Below are positions 52,475 to 61,604 of a stretch of DNA of 64,000 nt, piece by piece. Source of the stretch: Rhodovulum sp. P5 (lineage in GTDB: Bacteria > Pseudomonadota > Alphaproteobacteria > Rhodobacterales > Rhodobacteraceae); the NCBI RefSeq assembly GCF_002079305.1, contig NZ_CP015039.1, positions 1,571,501-1,635,500 on the forward strand, in the 5' to 3' direction. Made by a program: the position numbers and the translations under genes. The stretch's first letter is position 1. Every line of letters begins with the position of its first letter. Below the pieces are notes generated by a model that saw only the letters and a list, made by a program, of their open reading frames with translations, made no database searches and had not been told where the DNA came from.

Positions 52475-53998
52475 TCAGTTCACGGCCTCCGCCGTCCAGA
52501 CAACATAGTCCGCGAGCATCCGCTCCCGTTTCACGCCCTCCAGACGCGGCAAGATTTCGTCCAGTTCCTCAGCGGTGCAAACGCCACGCACCGGCCCGTC
52601 GAGCCGCCCCATCTCGTGATACCTGTCAAACTGGGTCGGCGTATTGAGACCGACAAACACCCGCCCGCCCGAGGCGAGGATGGACACCGCACCCGGCAGG
52701 AACCGGCTGTCCCGGTTCCAGTTGCAGGTGATCAGCCGTTCCTCCGGTCTCAGGCTTTGCCCGACCTCTGCCAGCACCTGCAACTGCGTCTGCAGCTTGT
52801 CGCTTTGGTACACTCCCAGTGTCTCGGGCGATTTGAAAGGGCTGCCGCTGACGGCTGACACGACGAGGACCAGCAACAAGGGCGCCCAGGGCCGCCGGAA
52901 GAAAGACAGGGAGACTGCGGCCAGTGCCACCGGCAACAGCGGCAGGAAGATCAGCGTATAGCGGGAATAGACGCTGCCGCCCGCCAGCAGCATGGCGACG
53001 ACGTAGATCGCAAAGAGCGCCGGAAGCACGCGCAACTCCGGACGTTTCAGCCGCCACGGCAACCAGAGAAGCGCCGCGATCCCGGCCCAGCGCAGTACCG
53101 GTTCACCCACGATGACGAGTTGTTCGAACTGCTCCCACCCGCGCGGCTGTTTCAGCGGTGCAACTGGCGCGAACCGTTCGATCATCTGCCCGCCATAGAG
53201 GTCCTCGATCACTTCATAGCCGTACAGCACCGTCTGGAATGCCGGCCAGGCGAAGGTCAGCACCAGTGCAAGACGAAGCGCATAGCGGAAATGGACGTTT
53301 GTCTTGATGTCGGCATAACGGAAGCCCGACCCGACCTTTGCCAGCAAGAAAAGGAACAACCCGACCAGGACCAACGGCACGGGCGCCTTCTGCCACGCCC
53401 CCAGACCGACGGCCAGCGCACAGGCATACCACCAGCCCGGACGGCGCAGGGCGACAAGCGCCGCGGCCAGCGCAAGCACGGCAAACAGCGCGGCCCCACT
53501 GTCGAGCATTGCCGAGGCGGCATAAGCCCAGAACTGCGTGGAGCTTGCCAGAAGAAGCATCGCCGCGGGCACGGCCCACAGGTTCCACGGCATCACCAGG
53601 GCCGCCAGCAGCCCCGTCGCCACAAGCGTTGCCAGGGCAAAGACCATCGAGGGCAGCCGCACGGCCAAGGTCTGATCGACACCGGCCTGCATCAGCCCCG
53701 CACTCATCCAGTATTGCAGGGGCGGTTTGCGGAAGCTCGGCTCGTTCTTGTAATAAACCGTCAGCCAGTCGTCCTGCCGGGCAAAGCCCATCGTGCGGTC
53801 TAGGGTCGTAAACTCGTCATACTGGCTGATCCCGCCGGTCGGCAGCATCGGGATGTAGACAGCCGCGAATATCGCCAGCAGCGCGGCGGCCAGCAGCAAA
53901 GGGGCCCATGCCTGCCGGGCCGTGGGCAATGCCTGCCCGGCCGGACCCGGCTCACGCTCCAACACAAGGCGTGCAAGTTTCCGAAAACGGTCTGTCAT
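52475..53998 (-). CDS. ArnT/PMT-like membrane glycosyltransferase (GT39/GT83 type)
   Basis: A 507-aa protein with about a dozen TM helices. The first periplasmic loop carries the catalytic-type ISQYDEFTTLDR and FRKPPLQYWMSAGL segments typical of ArnT and dolichyl/undecaprenyl-phosphate mannosyltransferases. The soluble C-terminal part (about 400-507) is periplasmic. Such enzymes move a sugar from a lipid carrier to lipid A or to proteins. ATG at 53998 is taken as start; ten upstream codons are open. No lipid A modification genes are adjacent. It converges on ppx. Confidence 0.83.
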   Translation of the reverse strand: MTDRFRKLARLVLEREPGPAGQALPTARQAWAPLLLAAALLAIFAAVYIPMLPTGGISQYDEFTTLDRTMGFARQDDWLTVYYKNEPSFRKPPLQYWMSAGLMQAGVDQTLAVRLPSMVFALATLVATGLLAALVMPWNLWAVPAAMLLLASSTQFWAYAASAMLDSGAALFAVLALAAALVALRRPGWWYACALAVGLGAWQKAPVPLVLVGLFLFLLAKVGSGFRYADIKTNVHFRYALRLALVLTFAWPAFQTVLYGYEVIEDLYGGQMIERFAPVAPLKQPRGWEQFEQLVIVGEPVLRWAGIAALLWLPWRLKRPELRVLPALFAIYVVAMLLAGGSVYSRYTLIFLPLLPVALAAVSLSFFRRPWAPLLLVLVVSAVSGSPFKSPETLGVYQSDKLQTQLQVLAEVGQSLRPEERLITCNWNRDSRFLPGAVSILASGGRVFVGLNTPTQFDRYHEMGRLDGPVRGVCTAEELDEILPRLEGVKRERMLADYVVWTAEAVN

Positions 53999-54098
53999 GA
54001 TGCGCCCATCCCGGCGGCCTGTGGTCACCCGGCCCTGTTAGGATGGATTGCAGGGGATTGCCACAGGCTCTGCCCGCTGTCCGCAGGCGCGCATGGCG

Positions 54099-54437
54099 TC
54101 AGATGTCGACTTCGCCGCCGTCGCCCGGCGGCGGCACCGGCGGGGTCTTGCGGCGGATGATGATGTCGCCGTTCGGCAGTTTCTCGGGCATCTCATAGGC
54201 GTCGATGTCGTCGATCAGCCGCATCAGTTCGCGCATCGCCGGTTCCATCGCCTCGGCAAGGTCGCGCATGGCCGGTTCCATCTTGTCGCCAAGGCCCTTG
54301 AAGAACAGGCGCATCCCTTCGCCCAGCAGGTCGATCCCTTCGGACATGCCATTGTCGGGCGTCGATCTGTCCTCCTGCGCGAAGACGGGGGACAACGGCA
54401 GCGCCAAGGCGAGCGTGAGGGCGGCAATCTTTTTCAT
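54099..54437 (-). CDS. Small secreted helical protein of unknown function
   Basis: A 112-aa protein with signal peptide MKKIAALTLALALPLSPVFA and mature start QEDRSTPDNGMSEGID. The mature part has amphipathic helices with repeated DLxEAMEPAMREL-like units (KMEPAMRDLAEAMEPAMRELMRLIDDIDAYEMPEKLP) and ends with a proline-rich acidic tail. Such proteins are common in Rhodobacteraceae without known function. A ribosome binding site is not obvious. It lies alone between the glycosyltransferase and the EEP gene. Confidence 0.75.
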   Translation of the reverse strand: MKKIAALTLALALPLSPVFAQEDRSTPDNGMSEGIDLLGEGMRLFFKGLGDKMEPAMRDLAEAMEPAMRELMRLIDDIDAYEMPEKLPNGDIIIRRKTPPVPPPGDGGEVDI

Positions 54438-54474
54438 GCGCCGCAATATAGGGCTGGCACACCCCCGTGTTAAG

Positions 54475-55506
54475 TCAAAGCGAGATATCGAGTGTAACCG
54501 GGAAGTGGTCCGACGCGGTCAACAGCGCCTGACGCAGCTCCGGCACGCCATAGATCGCCGGGTCGTCGAACGGATGCCAGATGCGCCATTCGGGCGAGCG
54601 GTCGCGCAGGTCGGAGGAGATCATCACATAGTCCAGCAAGGCCGACAGATACCGGTCTTCCTTGGCGATGAAAAAGCGCGCCGTGGTCGGCTTGGCCGCA
54701 AGCGGGGCCTGCAGGGCCTGCCGTGCATGGGGGTCGAACAGGCGTTCTTCAGGCGGGCCATCGATCCCCAGAACGATTTCCACGCCGGAGCTGCCAAACA
54801 GCTTTTCGTATTCATCAAGCCCGGGGCCATCGTTGAAATCCCCCAGAACCACCAGCGGCGCGCCCTCGGCCAGATGCGTCTCTACCCGCTGGCGCAGCCA
54901 GACGCATTGGGCAAGTTGCTTGCGACGGTTGGCGATGGATATCCGGATCACCTCATCCGGGGTCCTGGCGCCATGGGGCGCCTTCGACTTGGCGTGCACA
55001 CCGATCATCCGAAAGGCGGCTCCGCTGGCCGTTTCGACCGCCAGTTCCAGGGGCGGCTTGGAAAAACGGATCAGTTCGGGGGCGGTGTCGACATCGACGT
55101 CGATCCGGAACACCCCGTCGAAACGCGGCGCATCGGGCGCCCCCTTCTTGCCTGTCGGATCGCCCCTGGGATCGTGGCGCACCGACAGGCGATCGGGATC
55201 GTAGAGAAAGGCGATCTCCTGCTGGGTATCGTTCACGAAGCCCACGATGGCCCGGCGGGCGCGCAGGCCCATGACGCGGGCAAAGGTCTCTAACGCCGGC
55301 ACGGTGGCACGGCGGCCGTTGTGATCCGGGGCTTCGATCACCATTACCCCGTCGGCATCAAGCGCGGTGAAGACGATGCCCAGCGCCTCGATCTGCTCGT
55401 GCCGGCGCACGTTCTGTCGGCCCGACCAACCGTTATCATCCAGAAGCATACCGGCATCGTCAAAGAGGTTGTCGAACCACTCGACGTTATAGGTTGCCAG
55501 TCTCAC
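54475..55506 (-). CDS. Endonuclease/exonuclease/phosphatase-family protein
   Basis: A 343-aa EEP-fold protein (DNase I-like). Motifs: ATYNVEWFDN (N-term metal residue), IEAPDHNG with the catalytic Glu, VHAKSK (His), VLGDFNDGP and TASDHFPVTLDI (the SDHxP ending). The start is GTG at 55506 because it overlaps the J-protein stop (GTGA) and the conserved domain starts there. No signal peptide. Function could be nuclease or phosphodiester/phospholipid cleavage. Confidence 0.87.
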   Translation of the reverse strand: MRLATYNVEWFDNLFDDAGMLLDDNGWSGRQNVRRHEQIEALGIVFTALDADGVMVIEAPDHNGRRATVPALETFARVMGLRARRAIVGFVNDTQQEIAFLYDPDRLSVRHDPRGDPTGKKGAPDAPRFDGVFRIDVDVDTAPELIRFSKPPLELAVETASGAAFRMIGVHAKSKAPHGARTPDEVIRISIANRRKQLAQCVWLRQRVETHLAEGAPLVVLGDFNDGPGLDEYEKLFGSSGVEIVLGIDGPPEERLFDPHARQALQAPLAAKPTTARFFIAKEDRYLSALLDYVMISSDLRDRSPEWRIWHPFDDPAIYGVPELRQALLTASDHFPVTLDISL

Positions 55507-56186
55507 CGCCCACGCTCTGCCGATATCGCCTCCCATGCGGCGTTGACGGCGATCAGACGCTTTTCGGCCAGTTTCACAGCCTCTTCCGGGACGCCGCGGG
55601 CCTGCATCCGGTCGGGATGGCTTTCGCGCACCTCCGCCCGCCACGCGGCGCGGATCGTGTCCAGGTCGTCGCTCGGATCGACGCCCAGAACCGTGTAGGG
55701 GTCGGGATGCGCATCGGGCACGAACCGCGCCCGCAAGGTGCGAAACTGCCGCCCGGTCAGGCCGAAGATTTCGGCCACGCGGGACAGAAAGGCGTCTTCC
55801 GCCGGGTGATAGGCCCCATCGGCCAGCGCGATGAAGAACAGCCCCTCCATCAGGTCGCAGATCGCGCCATCGGTTTCCTTGAACATGCGGCGGATGCGGT
55901 GGGCGTATTCCTCGAAACCGGCGACGTCCTGCCGGGCAAGGTCGAAAACGCGGGCGGCGTTGGCCTCTTCTGCGGGCGGGATGGTGAACACCTCGCGGAA
56001 GGCCGCAACCTCATCGCGCGTCACGCGCCCGTCGGCCTTGGCCATCTTTGCGCCCAGCGCAATCACGGCGATGGTAAAGGCGACGGTCCGTTCTGGCGGG
56101 GTGCGCAAATGGTCGAAGACCGTTGCCAGGCTTTCCCCCTTGGCAAGCGCAGAGATGGCATCGGCGATGCGGGACCACAGCGACAT
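55503..56186 (-). CDS. TerB-like and J-domain (DjlA-type) co-chaperone
   Basis: A 227-aa protein with an N-terminal TerB-like helical domain (about 25-140: FTIAVIALGAKMAKADGRVTRDEVAAFREVF... GAYHPAEDAFLSRVAEIFGL) and a C-terminal J domain (about 160-227) with the HPD motif in RESHPDRM. It has no TM helix, unlike DjlA of enterics. J domains stimulate DnaK. Its stop overlaps the start of the EEP gene, and it starts 9 bp after the GNAT stop, so the three form an operon. Confidence 0.9.
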   Translation of the reverse strand: MSLWSRIADAISALAKGESLATVFDHLRTPPERTVAFTIAVIALGAKMAKADGRVTRDEVAAFREVFTIPPAEEANAARVFDLARQDVAGFEEYAHRIRRMFKETDGAICDLMEGLFFIALADGAYHPAEDAFLSRVAEIFGLTGRQFRTLRARFVPDAHPDPYTVLGVDPSDDLDTIRAAWRAEVRESHPDRMQARGVPEEAVKLAEKRLIAVNAAWEAISAERGR

Positions 56187-56195
56187 GGTGCCAGC

Positions 56196-56717
56196 TTACT
56201 CCCGCGTCGCGGGAAAGTCAGGCGCGGCGTCAAGCCGCTTTTGCATCAGCACCAGATCCAGCCATTGCCCCGCCTTGAACCCGACTTCCGGCAGGCGGGC
56301 GAGCTGCGCGTAACCGCGGGCGGCGTGAAAGGCCACGCCGTCCGGATTTGCGCCACTGACCCCGGCAATCATCGAATGCACGCCGCGCGCAGCGGCATGG
56401 GTTTCAAGTGCGGCCATCAGCGCATGGCCAAGCCCCCGCCCCCGCGCCGCCGGGGAAAGCAGGACCGTATGTTCCATCGTGCGGGCATAGCCGATGCCGG
56501 ACCGGAACTGGCCGTAGGTGGCAAACCCCAGAACGCCCTCGCCCCCATCGGCGACCAGAAACCCCTGATCCGCCGCCGCGCGCCCCGCGATGATCCCGGC
56601 CACCTCCTCCGCCGTCTTTGTGGTGGCGTTGAAAGTCACCAGCGTGTCGCGGATATAGCCGTTCCAGATCGCCGCGATGCGGTCGGCCTCTGCTGGCGTT
56701 GCGTTTCGGATCGTCAT
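56196..56717 (-). CDS. GNAT N-acetyltransferase (phosphinothricin-acetyltransferase-like)
   Basis: A 173-aa GNAT enzyme. ATG at 56717 begins MTIRNATPAEADRIAAIWNGYIRDTLVTFNATTKTAEEV, the usual N-terminus of the Pat/YncA group. Acetyl-CoA pyrophosphate loop SPAARGRGLGHALMAALE with R/QxxGxG/A. A later segment is GVSGANPDGVAFHAARGYAQLARLPEVGFK. It acetylates a small amine; the substrate is unknown. It is first in the three-gene operon. Confidence 0.87.
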   Translation of the reverse strand: MTIRNATPAEADRIAAIWNGYIRDTLVTFNATTKTAEEVAGIIAGRAAADQGFLVADGGEGVLGFATYGQFRSGIGYARTMEHTVLLSPAARGRGLGHALMAALETHAAARGVHSMIAGVSGANPDGVAFHAARGYAQLARLPEVGFKAGQWLDLVLMQKRLDAAPDFPATRE

Positions 56718-56893
56718 GCACAGCCCCCGGGCCGGGCGGGCCGCGGCCCGGGCGTTTGCAGGGAACACAGGTCGTTTGCCATGTCGCGCACTCTTTCAAA
56801 CCTCGTCGGCTGTGTCCGGGCACGCCAAAGATTGACATTTCCCGGCCAGGAACCATCTGCACCCCAAACATCCAGAAACAGCAAGACGGTTCA

Positions 56894-58081
56894 ATGCTCC
56901 AGCGCGCAATCGACAGGTTTTTCAACCACGACGCCTCCGGCGGAATACTCCTGATGCTTTCGGCGGTGGCGGCGCTGGCAGTAGCAAACTCCTCGCTTCA
57001 GCCGGCCTATGACGGGTTTCTCAATGCGATCCTGACGGTCAAGCTGAATGGCGAAGGGTTGGAAAAGCCCCTGATCCTGTGGATCAATGACGGGCTGATG
57101 GCGGTCTTCTTCTTCCTGATCGGCCTGGAGCTGAAGCGGGAGATGCTGGAAGGCAAGCTGAAGAAGCCCGCCGATGTCATCCTTCCGGGCATGGCGGCGG
57201 TGGGCGGGATGGCCCTGCCCGCGATCGTCTATGCAACGCTGAACTGGGGCAATGCCGAGACGATCGGCGGATGGGCGATCCCGGCGGCCACCGATATCGC
57301 CTTTGCGCTTGGCGTGCTGGCGCTGCTGGGCGACCGGGTGCCTTCGGCGTTGAAGGTTTTCCTGCTGACCCTGGCGATCCTTGACGACCTTGGCGCCATC
57401 GTGATCATCGCCCTGTTCTATACCGCCGATCTGAAGGTGGACTATCTGCTGCTGGCGCTGCTGCCGCTGGCCGGGCTGATCGCGCTGAACCTCAAGGGCG
57501 CCCACAGGGTCGGTCCGTCGATCCTGCTGGGCATCGTGATGTGGTTCTTCGTTCTGAAATCGGGCGTTCATGCGACCCTTGCGGGGGTTATCACCGCCTT
57601 CTGCATCCCGCTGACGGACAAGTGGGGCAAGTCCCCCTTGCACGCGCTGGAACATTCACTGTCGCCCTATGTGCTCTATTTCATCGTGCCGGTCTTTGCC
57701 TTTGCGAATGCAGGTGTCGTGCTGGCGGGTCTGTCCCTGACAGACCTGCTGTCGCCCCTGCCGCTGGGCGTTGCGCTTGGTCTGATCCTCGGCAAGCAGA
57801 TCGGCGTGTTCGGCGTGACGTTCCTGCTGGTCAAATCCGGACTTGCCCGCCTGCCCGAGGGGGTGAACTGGATGCACATCTACGGGCTGGCCTGCCTTGC
57901 AGGGATCGGCTTCACGATGTCGCTGTTCATCGGCTCGCTCAGCTTCGCGGACCAGTCGCTTATGAACAATGTCCGGCTGGGCGTTCTGGCGGGCTCGGCG
58001 ATCTCGGCCGTCCTCGGCTATCTGGCGCTTCGGTTCCTCGCCGCGCCTGCACCCAAATCGCAAGCCGCGGTGGCCGAGTAA
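56894..58081 (+). CDS. nhaA: Na+/H+ antiporter NhaA
   Basis: A 395-aa antiporter with twelve TM helices. It exports Na+ in exchange for protons, fitting a marine or saline habitat. Key segments are FFFLIGLELKREML, AIPAATDIAFALGVLALLGDRVPSALKVFLLTLAILDDLGAIVIIALFYT (the functional Asp pair, DD), and the late GKQIGVFGVTFLLVK, where Lys300 lies in E. coli. The ATG at 56894 is where homology begins. A TTGACA hexamer at 56832-56837 could be its -35 box. Confidence 0.95.
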   Translation: MLQRAIDRFFNHDASGGILLMLSAVAALAVANSSLQPAYDGFLNAILTVKLNGEGLEKPLILWINDGLMAVFFFLIGLELKREMLEGKLKKPADVILPGMAAVGGMALPAIVYATLNWGNAETIGGWAIPAATDIAFALGVLALLGDRVPSALKVFLLTLAILDDLGAIVIIALFYTADLKVDYLLLALLPLAGLIALNLKGAHRVGPSILLGIVMWFFVLKSGVHATLAGVITAFCIPLTDKWGKSPLHALEHSLSPYVLYFIVPVFAFANAGVVLAGLSLTDLLSPLPLGVALGLILGKQIGVFGVTFLLVKSGLARLPEGVNWMHIYGLACLAGIGFTMSLFIGSLSFADQSLMNNVRLGVLAGSAISAVLGYLALRFLAAPAPKSQAAVAE

Positions 58082-58093
58082 CGCGATGGGCCT

Positions 58094-58123
58094 GCGGTCC
58101 GGGACGTGTATGCCCCGGACCGC
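58094..58123. terminator. Bidirectional hairpin between nhaA and mutase genes
   Basis: GCGGTCCGGG (58094-58103) and CCCGGACCGC (58114-58123) form a perfect 10-bp stem with a 10-base loop between two convergent genes. No T-run, but the position strongly suggests termination for both. Confidence 0.6.
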
Positions 58124-58130
58124 GGCTTGA

Positions 58131-60263
58131 TCAGGACCGCGCCTCGCGGATCAGGCGAAGAACGTCCTTGGCGGCAGACGGGATGTTGGTGCCCGGCCCA
58201 AAGATCGCCTTGACCCCGGCATTGTGCAGGAACTCGTAATCCTGATGCGGGATCACGCCGCCGCAGATCACGATGATGTCGTCCGCGCCCTGCGCCTTCA
58301 GCGCTTCGATCAGTTTGGGCGCCAGCGTCTTGTGACCGGCCGCCAGAGACGAGATGCCCACGACATGCACGTCGTTGTCGACGGCGTCCTGCGCGGCCTC
58401 TTCCGGCGTCTGGAATAGCGTACCCACATCGACGTCAAACCCGATATCGGCAAAGGCGGTGGCGATCACCTTGGCGCCGCGGTCGTGCCCGTCCTGCCCC
58501 ATCTTGACGACAAGCATCCGCGGACGACGGCCTTCTTCCTCGGCGAAGGCATCGACGGATTTCTGGATCGCCTCGAAGTCGTTGTCGCCCTCATAGGCCG
58601 CACCGTAGACGCCCGAAAGCGTGCGCACATCGGCACTGTGCCGCCCGAATGCCTTTTCCATTGCCATGCTGATCTCCCCTACCGTGGCGCGGGCCCGCGC
58701 GGCCTCGACCGCGAGGCGCAAGAGGTTTCCTTCGCCGCTGCGTGCGGCGCCTTCCAGATCGGCCAGCGCCTGGTCGCAAGCGGACTGATCGCGGGCGGCC
58801 CGTATCTTCTCGATCCGCGCGATCTGCGACTGGCGCACCTTGACGTTGTCGATGTCGAGGATGTCGATCTCGTCCTCTTTCTCCAGCCGGAACTTGTTGA
58901 CGCCGACGATGACCTCTTCGCCGCGGTCGACGCGGGCCTGCCATTTGGCGGCGGCCTCCTCGATCCGAAGCTTGGGCATGCCGCTGGCGACCGCCTTGGT
59001 CATCCCGCCCATTTCGTCGACTTCCTGAATGATCTTCCACGCCGCATCGGCCAGATCGGCGGTCAGCTTTTCGACATAATAGGAACCGGCAAGCGGGTCG
59101 ACGACCTTGGTCACCTTGGTCTCGTTCTGCAGGATCAGCTGAGTGTTCCGCGCGATCCGGGCCGAGAATTCGGTAGGCAGCGCGATCGCCTCGTCAAAGG
59201 CGTTGGTGTGGAGCGACTGGGTGCCACCCAGAACCGCGCTCATCGCCTCGTACGCTGTGCGGACGATGTTGTTATAGGGGTCCTGCTCCTGCAGCGACAC
59301 GCCAGAGGTCTGGCAGTGGGTCCGCAGCATCAGCGATTTCGGGTTCTTGGGATTGAACTCGCTCATGATGCGGTGCCACAGGAAACGGGCGGCGCGCAGC
59401 TTGGCGATTTCCATGAAGAAGTTCGTGCCGATGGCAAAGAAGAACGACAGCCGCCCGGCAAAGGCATCGACGTCCAGCCCGCGGGCCAGCGCCGCCTTCA
59501 CATATTCCTTGCCGTCGGCCAGCGTGAAGGCCAGCTCCTGCACGAGGTTCGCGCCGGCCTCTTGCATGTGGTAGCCCGAGATCGAGATCGAGTTGAACTT
59601 GGGCATGTCGGACGAGGTGTATTCGATGATGTCCGAGATGATCCGCATCGACGGTTCGGGCGGATAGATATATGTGTTGCGCACCATGAACTCTTTCAGG
59701 ATGTCGTTCTGGATGGTGCCCGACAGCAGCTGCCGGTCGACGCCCTGCTCCTCCCCCGCGACGATGAAATTGGCCATGATCGGGATCACCGCACCGTTCA
59801 TGGTCATCGACACCGAGACCTTGTCCAGCGGGATGCCGTCAAAGAGGATCTTCATGTCCTCGACGCTGTCGATGGCCACACCGGCCTTGCCAACATCGCC
59901 CACGACGCGGGGGTGGTCGCTGTCATAGCCCCGGTGCGTGGCCAGGTCGAAGGCGACCGAGACCCCCTGTTGCCCCGCGGCCAGCGCCTTGCGGTAGAAG
60001 GCATTCGATTCCTCGGCCGTGGAAAAGCCCGCATATTGCCGGATCGTCCAGGGCCGGCCGGCATACATCGTCGCCTTGGGGCCGCGCGTATAGGGCGCAG
60101 AACCCGGGACGGAGCCCATGTGATCCAGCCCCTCGGTGTCATCCTCGGTGTAAAGCGGCTTGACCGCGATGCCTTCCGGCGTCTCCCAGGTCAAATCGTC
60201 CAGACTGCGCCCGCGCAGCTCTTTCGCGGCCATTTCGGCCCAGGCTTCGGTCTTGTCCGTCAT
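58131..60263 (-). CDS. scpA: Methylmalonyl-CoA mutase
   Basis: A 710-aa B12-dependent mutase that converts methylmalonyl-CoA to succinyl-CoA in propionate and odd-chain/branched substrate metabolism. The substrate TIM barrel (about 1-560) contains [39 protein letters not shown] and [23 protein letters not shown]. The C-terminal B12 domain has [21 protein letters not shown] (base-off His), SSLAAGHK and VICGGVIP. Full length and single chain. It lies on the same strand as pccA, with three unrelated genes between. Confidence 0.95.
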   Translation of the reverse strand: MTDKTEAWAEMAAKELRGRSLDDLTWETPEGIAVKPLYTEDDTEGLDHMGSVPGSAPYTRGPKATMYAGRPWTIRQYAGFSTAEESNAFYRKALAAGQQGVSVAFDLATHRGYDSDHPRVVGDVGKAGVAIDSVEDMKILFDGIPLDKVSVSMTMNGAVIPIMANFIVAGEEQGVDRQLLSGTIQNDILKEFMVRNTYIYPPEPSMRIISDIIEYTSSDMPKFNSISISGYHMQEAGANLVQELAFTLADGKEYVKAALARGLDVDAFAGRLSFFFAIGTNFFMEIAKLRAARFLWHRIMSEFNPKNPKSLMLRTHCQTSGVSLQEQDPYNNIVRTAYEAMSAVLGGTQSLHTNAFDEAIALPTEFSARIARNTQLILQNETKVTKVVDPLAGSYYVEKLTADLADAAWKIIQEVDEMGGMTKAVASGMPKLRIEEAAAKWQARVDRGEEVIVGVNKFRLEKEDEIDILDIDNVKVRQSQIARIEKIRAARDQSACDQALADLEGAARSGEGNLLRLAVEAARARATVGEISMAMEKAFGRHSADVRTLSGVYGAAYEGDNDFEAIQKSVDAFAEEEGRRPRMLVVKMGQDGHDRGAKVIATAFADIGFDVDVGTLFQTPEEAAQDAVDNDVHVVGISSLAAGHKTLAPKLIEALKAQGADDIIVICGGVIPHQDYEFLHNAGVKAIFGPGTNIPSAAKDVLRLIREARS

Positions 60264-60358
60264 CGGATCGTCCCTTCTCTCTTGAGACCCGCACAGAGTG
60301 CGGGTTCAGCCTTCGCTTTCCGCCCGCCGCGCTTATATGATGGCCGACAGGAGGGTTC

Positions 60359-60820
60359 ATGAAAAATCGTTTCGCGGTTCTTTTGTTCGCGGGCCTCGTG
60401 CCCCTTGCCGGCGCAGCCTGGTCCGTCGAGGACCCCGCGCCCCTTGTCATGTGGCAGGCGGATCATTCGGTCGTCCTTCAGGCGAAGGATGTGGAGCTTG
60501 CCGACTTCCACTGGATCGCCCGGCCCGTCGTCGTCTTTGCCGACAGCCCGGCCGACCCGCGGTTCCGCCAGCAGATGGAATTCCTGATGGCGCGCATGGA
60601 GGAGTTGTCCGAGCGCGACGTGGTGGTGATCGCCGACACCGAACCCACGGCGCAAAGCGCGCTGCGCACCAAGTTGCGCCCGCGCGGCTTCATGCTGGTG
60701 CTGATCGGCAAGGATGGCGGCGTCAAGCTGCGCAAGCCCTTCCCGTGGGATGTGCGCGAAATCAGCCGATCCATCGACAAGATGCCAATGCGGCAACAGG
60801 AAATCCGCGACCGGCGCTAG
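60359..60820 (+). CDS. Exported DUF4174-domain protein
   Basis: A 153-aa protein with signal peptide MKNRFAVLLFAGLVPLAGAAWS and a GGAGGG ribosome binding site 3-4 nt upstream. The mature part has the DUF4174 pattern FADSPADPRFRQQMEFLMARMEELSERDVVVIADTEPTAQSALRTKLRPRGFMLVLIGKDGGVKLRKPFPWDVREISRSIDKMPMRQQEIR, a thioredoxin-like fold without the CxxC. Such proteins often flank propionyl-CoA genes in Rhodobacteraceae. Function unknown. It diverges from the mutase gene. Confidence 0.85.
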   Translation: MKNRFAVLLFAGLVPLAGAAWSVEDPAPLVMWQADHSVVLQAKDVELADFHWIARPVVVFADSPADPRFRQQMEFLMARMEELSERDVVVIADTEPTAQSALRTKLRPRGFMLVLIGKDGGVKLRKPFPWDVREISRSIDKMPMRQQEIRDRR

Positions 60821-60886
60821 GGTTTCAAGATGTCCCATCAGGCCCGCCCCCAAGCCGCCGCGAACCGCGCCGCACCGGGCAGGCGC

Positions 60887-60915
60887 TTGCGACAATGGCG
60901 CGAAACGCCTATATT
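60887..60915 (+). promoter_or_regulatory. Sigma-70-type promoter for a short transcript
   Basis: TTGCGA (60887-60892), 17-bp spacer, TATATT (60910-60915). Both hexamers are near consensus at ideal spacing. Transcription would start near 60922, 20 nt before the 21-codon ORF. Confidence 0.65.
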
Positions 60916-60941
60916 CAAGCCACAGGCAATGGAGTGATGCG

Positions 60942-61007
60942 ATGGCAAGTCCACGAAATACCCCTATTCCGGTGACCGGCCGGACGGGTCCGCGTCCGGG
61001 CTACTGA
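60942..61007 (+). CDS. 21-aa micro-ORF
   Basis: MASPRNTPIPVTGRTGPRPGY. GGAG lies 7 nt before the ATG, and a good promoter and a hairpin terminator bracket the ORF. The peptide is rich in Pro, Arg, Thr and Gly, with no hydrophobic stretch, and has no similarity I can name. The last 44 bp overlap the 3' end of the convergent membrane-protein gene. It could be a small protein, a leader peptide or the coding part of a regulatory RNA. Confidence 0.5.
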   Translation: MASPRNTPIPVTGRTGPRPGY

Positions 61008-61599
61008 TCCGTTTCGTTCCCAGCGCGCGGGCGATCCGCGCCTCTTCTGCAAGGGCGGCCGTTGGGCCGCCTTTTGCGTAGGCGGCGATCATTTTCAGCG
61101 CGTAGTCGCCATCGTTGAACGCCTGGATCTTCAGGTCGATATAGTCCGAATACATCGCGATGCGGCGTTCCGGTTCCAGCGTCTTGAACCGCTCCCCCCG
61201 CATGTCGTCGATCATCGCCTCGATCGCGAAAAGCTGGCTATAGTAGGACACGATGGGATCGATCGTCACCCGCGGCAGGATATGGATATCGGCCACCAGC
61301 GCCCGAAACACGGTGTCGTTCCGCTCCCGCGGGATCAGCGGCACATAGGTCTTGTCGAGTTGCATCCGCGTCACAAGATCATCGCGATAGGCCATCAGCG
61401 CCGCCACGCTGTCGAGGTTCGTCAGATAGGACGCGATCTCGGCATACAGCGCGCGATGCACGTCCCGCAAACGCTCCGCCCGAAGGGCGGCCGCCTCGCG
61501 CCGGTTCTGCCAGCCATTGACGATCCAGCCGATGGCCACGAAGGCCCCGGCCACAATCGCCTGCCAGATCCGGGCATCAAGGGCGGCCGTCTGGATCAC
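60964..61599 (-). CDS. Membrane-anchored protein of unknown function
   Basis: A 211-aa protein with one N-terminal TM segment (IWQAIVAGAFVAIGWIVNGWQ) and a mostly helical cytoplasmic part (NRREAAALRAERLRDVHRALYAEIASYLTNL..., YYSQLFAIEAMIDDMRGERFKTLEPERRIAMYSDYIDLKIQAF). It resembles the many small alpha-helical membrane proteins without a known role. Start GTG at 61599 overlaps the Mrr stop. The C-terminal 44 bp overlap the micro-ORF on the other strand. Confidence 0.7.
   Translation of the reverse strand: MIQTAALDARIWQAIVAGAFVAIGWIVNGWQNRREAAALRAERLRDVHRALYAEIASYLTNLDSVAALMAYRDDLVTRMQLDKTYVPLIPRERNDTVFRALVADIHILPRVTIDPIVSYYSQLFAIEAMIDDMRGERFKTLEPERRIAMYSDYIDLKIQAFNDGDYALKMIAAYAKGGPTAALAEEARIARALGTKRISSPDADPSGRSPE
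61054..61075 (+). terminator. Rho-independent terminator of the short transcript
   Basis: GGCGGCC (61054-61060), loop GTTG, GGCCGCC (61065-61071), then TTTT (61072-61075). It is one of the few hairpins in the window followed by a T-run on its own strand. It lies inside the opposite-strand membrane-protein gene. Confidence 0.65.
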
Positions 61600-61604
61600 T
61601 CGAA
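61593..61604. repeat. 12-bp direct repeat, mrr 3' side
   Basis: GGATCACTCGAA, identical to 62504-62515. Read on the minus strand it is TTCGAGTGATCC and contains the mrr stop and the next gene's GTG. Confidence 0.8.

Noticed and set aside
58485..60362. 625-codon frame opposite the mutase
   Set aside because: Shadow of methylmalonyl-CoA mutase, whose motifs are all intact.
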